Below, piece by piece: positions 7,453 through 11,899 of a stretch of DNA of 11,899 nt. The translations under genes and the position numbers were made by a program. Within the stretch, counting starts at the first letter, position 1. Each line of letters opens with the position of its first letter. The notes under the pieces are model-generated. The model was not told the DNA's origin and made no database searches. It worked only from the letters and a program-made list of their open reading frames with translations. This DNA comes from Candidatus Falkowbacteria bacterium LH_S3 (lineage in GTDB: Bacteria > Patescibacteriota > Patescibacteriia > Patescibacteriales > JAGXOH01). The stretch is taken from assembly GCA_023659985.1 (NCBI GenBank), contig JAGXOH010000018.1, positions 1 through 11,899 of the forward strand, read 5' to 3'.

Positions 7453-7884
7453 ATGAACAATAAAACCATAAAATTTGAGATAGCAACTCCAGAGAGGCAA
7501 GTTCTAAAAGAAGAAATAATACAAGTATCTCTACCTACTAAGCAGGGAGAAATTACTATTTTACCTGGACATATACCGTTAGTAGCTATTTTAGATACAG
7601 GAGTTATTGGAATAACTAAAAAAGATGGTTACCATGATATTCTATCTCTCTCTGGAGGATTTGTAGAAGTATTAAAAAGAAAGGTGGTTATATTGGCTGA
7701 TATAGCTGAACGGGCAGAGGAGATAGATGTGGAAAAAGCAAGAGATGCCAAAGAAAGAGCTAAGGAAGGTATTAAAGATATACGCCAATCAGATAAAGAG
7801 AGGTTTGCCGAAATAAACGCAAAGATAGCTAAAGAATTAACCAGAACCAAGGCGGTTAAAAGATGGCAGAATATTAATAGATAG
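7453..7884 (+). CDS. atpC: ATP synthase F1 subunit epsilon
   Basis: Epsilon is part of the rotor foot, and its C-terminal helices inhibit ATP hydrolysis in many bacteria. The protein has 143 residues against the usual 130-140. The N-terminal beta-sandwich carries the family motif GEITILPGHIPLVAIL (32-47), then SLSGGFVEV (66-74) and the ADIAERAEEID turn (82-92). The C-terminal part is two charged helices, so the inhibitory domain is retained. It is the last gene of the ATP synthase cluster. No terminator is visible before the groES promoter, which begins 20 bases downstream. Confidence 0.95.
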   Translation: MNNKTIKFEIATPERQVLKEEIIQVSLPTKQGEITILPGHIPLVAILDTGVIGITKKDGYHDILSLSGGFVEVLKRKVVILADIAERAEEIDVEKARDAKERAKEGIKDIRQSDKERFAEINAKIAKELTRTKAVKRWQNINR

Positions 7885-7903
7885 ACATTTAATTTTCAAT
7901 CTC

Positions 7904-7931
7904 TTGACATAGCTATTATACTTGATAAAAT
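7904..7931 (+). promoter_or_regulatory. Promoter of the groES-groEL operon
   Basis: A perfect -35 TTGACA (7904-7909) and a -10 TAAAAT (7926-7931) are separated by 16 bases. Transcription would start near 7938, directly before the CIRCE element. This is the strongest housekeeping-type promoter in the window. Confidence 0.8.
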
Positions 7932-7942
7932 AACATAAGGTT

Positions 7943-7969
7943 TTAGCACTCTAACCATTCGGGTGCTAA
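7943..7969 (+). promoter_or_regulatory. CIRCE operator (HrcA binding site)
   Basis: TTAGCACTC (7943-7951), nine bases, then GGGTGCTAA (7961-7969). The consensus is TTAGCACTC-N9-GAGTGCTAA, so only one base differs (G for A in the right arm). It sits at the predicted transcription start of groES, the usual place for repression by HrcA, which is relieved under heat or protein-folding stress. hrcA itself is not in the window. Confidence 0.92.
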
Positions 7970-7998
7970 TGTGACCATTGTTAATTCATAAATTAACC

Positions 7999-8049
7999 AG
8001 TTCTTACCATATTTTTTTCTCTTTTTGGGAAGAGAAATAGGTAAGGGCT
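7999..8049 (+). promoter_or_regulatory. Structured groES 5' leader
   Basis: Two nested stems are visible. The outer stem is AGTTCTTACC (7999-8008) with GGTAAGGGCT (8040-8049), ten pairs including two G-U. The inner stem is TTTCTCTT (8016-8023) with AAGAGAAA (8030-8037) around a 6-base loop. The outer 3' arm holds the only purine-rich AAGGG tract upstream of groES. That tract is about 15 bases from the ATG, rather far for a standard Shine-Dalgarno. A temperature-sensing or message-stabilising role is possible. Confidence 0.5.
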
Positions 8050-8062
8050 AATAAAAAATTAT

Positions 8063-8359
8063 ATGAAACTAAGACCATTAAATGATCATGTTATTGTAAA
8101 GCCAATAACAGAAGATGAAACCACTAAGGCCGGCATTGTATTACCGGAAACAGTGGACCAAGAAAAGCCTGAAAAAGGGCAAGTAATAGAGATGGGTCCG
8201 GGTAAATTACTGGACAGCGGAGAGAGAGCTCCTATAACCTTACAAAAAGGAGATAGAGTTATTTTTAAAAAATATTCTCCGGATGAAATAGACTTTGAGA
8301 ATGAACAATATTTGGTTTTACGGGAAGAGGATGTTCTTGCCGTGACAGATGAAGAATAA
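8063..8359 (+). CDS. groES: Co-chaperonin GroES (Hsp10)
   Basis: GroES is the heptameric lid that closes the GroEL folding chamber in the cytoplasm. The protein has 98 residues, typical of the family. It opens with MKLRPLNDHVIVKP. The mobile loop that binds GroEL includes T21-KAG-IVLP, with the I-V-L contact residues at 25-27. The VIEMGPG turn and the KGDRVIFKKYS segment follow, and the last strand is EQYLVLREEDVLAV. It is the first gene of a CIRCE-controlled pair, 106 bases before groEL. Confidence 0.97.
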   Translation: MKLRPLNDHVIVKPITEDETTKAGIVLPETVDQEKPEKGQVIEMGPGKLLDSGERAPITLQKGDRVIFKKYSPDEIDFENEQYLVLREEDVLAVTDEE

Positions 8360-8465
8360 TATTTGTAAAAAATATTATAATCTTAATTACAATAATAGGT
8401 TATTTATTAATAAAATCTGTAATATACTGTTGGTAAAAGCTGTATGTTACAGGATGTAAGAATAT
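8360..8465 (+). other. groES-groEL gap with possible hairpins and the only clear AGGA near a start
   Basis: AGGA (8451-8454) lies 11 bases before the groEL ATG and is the best Shine-Dalgarno-like motif in the window. CTGTA (8440-8444) can pair with TACAG (8448-8452), and CTGTAA (8417-8422) can pair with TTACAG (8447-8452). Both would cover part of the AGGA. A TATAAT at 8376-8381 has no good -35 partner, so a separate groEL promoter is only a weak possibility. Confidence 0.35.
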
Positions 8466-10121
8466 ATGGCTAAAGAAATAATTTTTGAAGAACAAGCAAG
8501 AACCACTATGAAAAAAGGAGTGGATAAACTTGCTGATACTGTCAAGGTTACATTGGGTCCTAAAGGGCGCAATGTAGTTATTGATAAAGGGTATGGTGCT
8601 CCGACTATTACTAAAGACGGAGTAGCCGTAGCCAAAGAAATTGAACTTGAAGATAAAAATGAAAATGTGGGAGCTGAGTTAATAAAAGAAGCCGCTTCCA
8701 AAACCAATGATATTTCCGGTGATGGTACCACCACCGCAAGTGTATTGACCCAAGCTATGATACAGGAGGGAATAAAGCAGGTTTCTTCCGGGGTTAATCC
8801 GGTGGAAGTGAGAAGTCAAATTGAAAAGAAAACCGATTCCATTGTTCAAAAGTTAAAAGAGACTAGTAAGCACATAACCACTCAAGAAGAAGTTGAGCAA
8901 GTGGCATCTATAAGTGCCAATGATAAAGAGATTGGCAAAAAAATAACCGAGGCCATTAGCAAAGTTGGCAGGGACGGCGTAGTTACTGTTGAAGAGGGGC
9001 AATCTTTTGGTGTGGAAGTAGAGGTAGTTGAAGGAATGCAATTTGATAAGAGCTATGTTTCTCCTCATATGGTTACTAATACTGAAACCATGAAGGCTGA
9101 ATATGAGGATCCTTATATTTTAATTACAGACAAAAAAATATCCTCTATCCAAGAAGTCTTGCCTATTTTAGAAAAAATTTCTGAAGGAGGTAAAAAAGAT
9201 ATAGTTATTATTGCCGAAGATATTGAGGGTGAAGCTTTAACCACTTTTGTGGTTAATAAATTAAGGGGTACTTTTAATGTTTTAGGAGTTAAAGCACCTG
9301 GTTTTGGAGAAAGAAGAAAGGCAATGTTGGAAGACATAGCTTTGTTAATCGGTGGTAAAGTTATTTCAGAAGAAGTGGGATTAAAATTGGAGAACACTCA
9401 ATTAGAAGACCTGGGGCGAGCCAGAAGAGTGGTATCCACTAAAGATAATACCACTGTTATTGAAGGTAAAGGAGATACAAAGGTTATTGATGACAGAGTG
9501 GAACAGATTAAAAAAGAAATCGCTCAGTCTGATTCTGATTCTGATAAAGAAGAATTGCAAAAAAGATTAGCTAAATTATCCGGAGGAGTTGGAGTTATTA
9601 AAGTGGGAGCTGCCACTGAAACGGAAATGAAAGAAAAAAGAGATAGGGTGGAAGATGCCTTAAATGCCACCAGAGCGGCTCAAGAAGAAGGAGTTGTTTC
9701 TGGCGGAGGAGTAGCTTTAGCTCAACTATCTAACACTTTTGAAGGGTTAACAGACAAAAAGGAAAATAAAGATTTTGGTTCTCAAATAGTGGACAACGCC
9801 ATATTGGAACCCATTAAACAAATTGCTTCTAATGCCGGTAAAGACGGGTCTTTAATCCTGTATAATATTATCAGAGAGAGTAAACAAGAAGGTAATCCCA
9901 TTGGTTACAACGCATTAGAAGATAAGTTTGAGAATTTGATTGAAGCCGGTATTATTGATCCTACTAAAGTTGTTAGAACTGCTTTGGAAAATGCGGTCAG
10001 TGCCGCCATTATGTTCTTAATTTCAGAGGTGGTAATAACTGATAAGCCTAAAAAAGAAGGTGATGATACTGGAGCTGGCATGGGCGGTGCCGGCATGGGC
10101 GGTGGAATGCCTATGATGTAA
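8466..10121 (+). CDS. groEL: Chaperonin GroEL (Hsp60)
   Basis: GroEL is the ATP-driven double-ring chaperonin that folds proteins with GroES in the cytoplasm. The protein has 551 residues, normal for the family. The ATP site is complete: TLGPKGRNVVIDK (29-41), D51 in TITKDGVAVAKEIEL, and D86 in GDGTTTAS (85-92). The catalytic aspartate equivalent to E. coli D398 is D397 in RVEDALNATRAA. The apical domain contains the usual GEALTTFVVNKLRG and KAPGFGERRKAML segments. The C-terminus is a Gly-Met tail (GAGMGGAGMGGGMPMM), as in chamber-lining GroEL tails. It follows groES by 106 bases, shares its CIRCE-controlled promoter, and is followed by a terminator. Confidence 0.98.
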   Translation: MAKEIIFEEQARTTMKKGVDKLADTVKVTLGPKGRNVVIDKGYGAPTITKDGVAVAKEIELEDKNENVGAELIKEAASKTNDISGDGTTTASVLTQAMIQEGIKQVSSGVNPVEVRSQIEKKTDSIVQKLKETSKHITTQEEVEQVASISANDKEIGKKITEAISKVGRDGVVTVEEGQSFGVEVEVVEGMQFDKSYVSPHMVTNTETMKAEYEDPYILITDKKISSIQEVLPILEKISEGGKKDIVIIAEDIEGEALTTFVVNKLRGTFNVLGVKAPGFGERRKAMLEDIALLIGGKVISEEVGLKLENTQLEDLGRARRVVSTKDNTTVIEGKGDTKVIDDRVEQIKKEIAQSDSDSDKEELQKRLAKLSGGVGVIKVGAATETEMKEKRDRVEDALNATRAAQEEGVVSGGGVALAQLSNTFEGLTDKKENKDFGSQIVDNAILEPIKQIASNAGKDGSLILYNIIRESKQEGNPIGYNALEDKFENLIEAGIIDPTKVVRTALENAVSAAIMFLISEVVITDKPKKEGDDTGAGMGGAGMGGGMPMM

Positions 10122-10139
10122 AAATTATATCAAGTTATA

Positions 10140-10170
10140 AAAAAGGCGTCTTTTAAAAAGGCGCCTTTTT
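10140..10170 (+). terminator. Intrinsic terminator of groES-groEL
   Basis: AAAAAGGCGTC (10140-10150) pairs with GGCGCCTTTTT (10160-10170) with a single G-U pair and a 9-base A/T loop. A run of five T ends the stem. It lies about 20 bases after the groEL stop. Confidence 0.85.
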
Positions 10171-10265
10171 GTGTCTTTAAAACACGTAATAGGTAAAATT
10201 TGCCTTATTTAAATGAAATCCAAAATCCAAATGCCAAATGAAATCCAAAATCCAAAATCCAAATT

Positions 10266-10284
10266 AGTCAAGCAAAGCTTGACT
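10266..10284. repeat. Mini-hairpin with 3-base loop
   Basis: AGTCAAGC-AAA-GCTTGACT is a perfect 8-base stem with a 3-base loop. It has the same design as the hairpins at 1743-1761 and 10609-10627, each lying next to degenerate repeats. No T-run follows. Confidence 0.6.
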
Positions 10285-10580
10285 GCTCAACGCTGAATGC
10301 ATAAAGAAGATATTAAGCCAGAAACCCATGGCATTAATTTATAACTTATAAGGTTACAATATTATTTGACATTTAAGCTTTGAAATCCAAAATCCAAAAT
10401 CCTAATGCCAAATGAAATCCAAAATCCAAATGCCAAATGACAAATTAAAATTCAAAAATGATTTTAGTATATTATGTCTCATTTGACATTTGAACTTTGA
10501 TATTTGACATTCATTTGACATTTGAGCTTTGACATTAGGATTTTATTGTATGATATTTGAATTTTATTAAGTATTTAAGC

Positions 10581-10649
10581 TTTCAGCCTTCAACTTTTAA
10601 CTTTCAACAATTAAGCTCTGCTTAATTTAAAATGCTTTGCTTAATTTAA
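10581..10649. repeat. Second copy of a modular intergenic element
   Basis: Order of parts: TTTCAAC-type words (10581-10608), a perfect hairpin AATTAAGC-TCT-GCTTAATT (10609-10627), then GCTTTGCTTAATTTAA (10634-10649). The same order and the identical last 16 bases occur at 1711-1782 in the atpB-atpE gap, but with a different hairpin sequence. Confidence 0.6.
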
Positions 10650-10679
10650 ATTTGCGGATAAAAAAATATTTTCAATAAA

Positions 10680-10699
10680 GTACAGAGTTAACTCTGTAC
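10680..10699. other. Perfect 20-base palindrome
   Basis: GTACAGAGTTAACTCTGTAC reads the same on both strands. It is followed by ATAATATTTAA, with no T-run, so it is not a + strand terminator. It may be an operator for a dimeric regulator or the first hairpin of the RNA-like segment that follows. Its arm GTACAGA could also pair with TCTGTAC at 10800-10806. Confidence 0.7.
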
Positions 10700-10704
10700 A
10701 TAAT

Positions 10705-11015
10705 ATTTAAGGATAGTTAAATGATTTGGCACGACAGTCTTGTGGGTAATGTGCATACACACTTGTCAGTTTTGGAAAAAATGTGAGAAAATCGACAGAT
10801 CTGTACAAAACTACCAAATAAGGCTTTAGATGAGAGTTTAAGATAGGTTATGCCCATTATTTTAAAAGATGTTAAATTAGTTGACGTAGCTAAAATGTTT
10901 CTAAGGTAGTAAAAGAACCTTACAGCGATGGGTTGCTCTACCTTAGAAGGCGGTGAACTAATACACAGTATTGATTTTTAAGCTTAATTATAGTATGATG
11001 ATGGCAAATAATTTT
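10705..11015 (+). ncRNA. Shortened, divergent 23S rRNA-like segment (rRNA remnant or rRNA-derived RNA)
   Basis: No protein gene fits here, but motifs of bacterial 23S rRNA appear in the right order. 10801-10812 resembles the conserved CTGTTTACCAAAAACAC. ATAGG (10843-10847), TGCCCA (10851-10856) and GTTAA (10871-10875) follow as in 23S. 10885-10909 matches the helix 69-71 segment at 20 of 25 positions without gaps, ending in CTAAGGTAG. A hairpin (AGCGA 10924-10928 / TTGCT 10933-10937) takes the place of the 23S GTCGG/CCGAC hairpin. 10939-10960 resembles the GACCTGCACGAATGGCGTAA stretch. 10964-10974 resembles CACTGTCTCGA, and AATTATAGTA (10986-10995) resembles AATTGTAGTA. The span from the first motif to CTAAGG is about 100 bases, against roughly 175 in E. 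coli. Functional bases are changed (A1913 to G, U1917 to A), so it is unlikely to work as ribosomal RNA. The 23S comparison is from memory, and both ends are approximate. Confidence 0.55.
10971..10999 (+). promoter_or_regulatory. Candidate yebC promoter
   Basis: TTGATT (10971-10976) and TATGAT (10994-10999) are separated by 17 bases. Transcription would start near 11006, about 64 bases before the yebC ATG. It lies inside the 3' part of the 23S-like segment, so either the two signals overlap or one of the readings is wrong. Confidence 0.4.
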
Positions 11016-11023
11016 ATTTATTA

Positions 11024-11042
11024 AACAGGGGATTTCCCTGTT
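11024..11042 (+). other. Hairpin in the yebC leader
   Basis: AACAGGG (11024-11030), a 5-base loop, then CCCTGTT (11036-11042): seven perfect pairs, followed by ATTTCT. It ends 27 bases before the yebC ATG. It could be a weak terminator for an upstream RNA or a leader structure. It also falls where 23S would carry ACAGGACGGAAAGACCCC, but only its ends resemble that motif. Confidence 0.55.
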
Positions 11043-11069
11043 ATTTCTAGATTAAATAATAAAATTTTT

Positions 11070-11795
11070 ATGTCAGGACATTCTAAGTGGTCCACTATAA
11101 AAAGACAAAAATGGGACCAAGATGCTAAAAGATCAGCTGTTTTTACTAAATTGGTCAGAAATATAACTGTAGCTTCTCGGGAAGGTGGCGGTGATCCTGA
11201 AAAAAATTTTAAATTAAGATTGGCCATAGATAAAGCTAAGGGTTCCAATATGCCCAAAGATAATATAGAAAGGGCTATAAAAAAAGGAACAGGGGAATTA
11301 AAGGGAGATGATTTAGCGGAGTGTTTATATGAAGGGATGGGGCCACTTAACTCTCAATTTATTGTTAAAAGCTTAACAGACAATCGGAATAGAAGTGCCT
11401 CAAATATAAAGCATATTTTTAATAAATACGGAGGTTCTTTTACCCCAGTAATGTGGAATTTTGAAGAAAAAGGTGTAATCAGGATAGGTAAAGAGGATAC
11501 AGAAGAAAAAAAAGCCTATTCTGAAGAATTAGAATTGGAGCTAATTGAGTTGGGAATTCAAAACATAGAAAAAGAAGAGGAGGGGATAACCATTTATATT
11601 GATGTTAAGAATTTGGCAACAGTAAAAGAATTTTTGGACAATAAAAATATACAAATAGAAACTGCAGACATTGAATACATTCCTTCTCAAACCAAAGAGA
11701 TTAAAGAAGGTGAAAGAGAAAAGATAGAAAAATTTATGGAAGAACTGGAGGATTGCGAGGATGTGAATGATTATTATAATAATTGTGATTTTTAA
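11070..11795 (+). CDS. yebC: YebC/PmpR/TACO1 family protein
   Basis: The family is long annotated as a transcriptional regulator. Mitochondrial TACO1 and bacterial YebC are also linked to translation, acting at the ribosome. The protein has 241 residues, normal for the family. Domain 1 opens with MSGHSKWSTIKRQKWDQDAK, then the conserved FTKLVRNITVASREGGGDPE (25-44) and ANMPKDNIERAIKKGTGEL-like block (57-76, here S-N-M-P-K-D-N-I-E-R). Domain 2 carries SLTDNRNRSASNIKHIFNKYGG (101-122), followed by a shortened SFTPVMWNFEEKG in place of the usual longer Gly-Ser-Val-W stretch. The acidic C-terminus ends DVNDYYNNCDF. It stands alone after the 23S-like segment, and no ruv genes are seen downstream. 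No Shine-Dalgarno; the start reads tttATG. Confidence 0.95.
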   Translation: MSGHSKWSTIKRQKWDQDAKRSAVFTKLVRNITVASREGGGDPEKNFKLRLAIDKAKGSNMPKDNIERAIKKGTGELKGDDLAECLYEGMGPLNSQFIVKSLTDNRNRSASNIKHIFNKYGGSFTPVMWNFEEKGVIRIGKEDTEEKKAYSEELELELIELGIQNIEKEEEGITIYIDVKNLATVKEFLDNKNIQIETADIEYIPSQTKEIKEGEREKIEKFMEELEDCEDVNDYYNNCDF

Positions 11796-11899
11796 AAGTT
11801 AATGGTTGAATGTCATATGAAATCGGCGCGCCTATTTTTCGACTTTTGATTGATTTTGAATGATAGTTTTTTAATCAATTTAGATTTTTGTTCTTTCTC
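11796..11899. other. Gene-free end of the window
   Basis: No gene is seen. GGCGCGCC (11825-11832) is a GC-rich palindrome in otherwise AT-rich DNA. ATTGATT (11849-11855) and AATCAAT (11873-11879) can pair around a 17-base loop, with a T-rich stretch after them, so a weak yebC terminator is possible. The stretch 11838-11862 resembles an inverted form of the AAAAGTC/TTCAAAA words at the start of the window. Confidence 0.4.

Larger units (their letters stand above)
10211..10649. repeat. Block of degenerate repeats in opposite orientations
   Basis: No gene is visible. Words of the type AAATCCAAAATCC and AAATGCCAAATG fill 10211-10265 and 10381-10450. Reverse-complement-like words (CATTTGACATTTGA, ATTAGGATTTT) fill 10480-10545. 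AAAATCCTAATG (10396-10407) and CATTAGGATTTT (10533-10544) are exact complements. TTTCAAC-type words follow at 10580-10608. The spacer 10285-10380 shows nothing recognisable. Confidence 0.75.

Noticed and set aside
8360..8390. Separate groEL promoter at the TATAAT of 8376-8381
   Set aside because: No acceptable -35 element lies 15-19 bases upstream, and groEL can be read from the groES promoter.
10211..10545. CRISPR array
   Set aside because: The repeats are short, degenerate and irregularly spaced, with no unique spacers of even length and no cas genes.
10900..10960. Possible tRNA on the minus strand (GGTAGAGC D-arm-like motif)
   Set aside because: No acceptor stem, anticodon arm or T-loop (GGTTCGA) could be placed around it. 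The + strand 23S resemblance explains the motif better.
10700..11050. RNase P RNA, tmRNA, SRP RNA, T-box leader or group I intron
   Set aside because: The defining conserved motifs of each were looked for and not found, for example no GAGGAAAGTCC or ACAGAA for RNase P and no tag region or TTCGA for tmRNA.
11825..11832. GGCGCGCC as a cloning-linker or assembly artefact
   Set aside because: A single 8-base palindrome could occur by chance, and no vector-like sequence surrounds it.

Overview
The window looks like chromosomal DNA of a small-genome, AT-rich bacterium, most likely from the Candidate Phyla Radiation (Patescibacteria). Supporting signs are roomy intergenic gaps full of degenerate A/T-word repeats, start codons with almost no Shine-Dalgarno sequences, a shortened ATP synthase delta subunit, and compact housekeeping genes. 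The phylum is inference; no taxonomic marker search could be run. All genes recognised are on the + strand, and all 12 end in TAA or TAG.

Layout. Positions 1-291 hold A/T-rich repeats and a promoter. Positions 292-7884 hold a complete F-type ATP synthase cluster in canonical order: atpI/atpZ, atpB (a), atpE (c), atpF (b), atpH (delta), atpA (alpha), atpG (gamma), atpD (beta), atpC (epsilon). atpE has its own extended -10 promoter and is followed by a stable hairpin, which fits the need for many c subunits. Most gaps in the cluster carry an imperfect inverted repeat. Positions 7904-10170 hold a heat-shock operon: a TTGACA/TAAAAT promoter, a near-perfect CIRCE operator for HrcA, a strongly folded leader, groES, groEL and an intrinsic terminator.

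Positions 10171-11069 are a 900-base region with no gene. Its first half is a block of degenerate repeats in opposite orientations. Its second half begins with a perfect 20-base palindrome and then holds a stretch (about 10705-11015) that reads as a shortened, divergent relative of 23S rRNA, covering mainly domain IV and the start of domain V. It is directly followed by yebC (11070-11795), a translation-associated YebC/PmpR/TACO1 family gene. The last 100 bases hold no gene.

The ATP synthase genes together build a membrane rotary enzyme whose c subunit lacks the known Na+ ligands, so H+ is the likely coupling ion. GroES and GroEL form the chaperonin and appear to be under HrcA control. The most unusual item is the 23S-like segment upstream of yebC. 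It could be a decayed rRNA fragment, an rRNA-derived small RNA, or an rRNA-mimicking leader.
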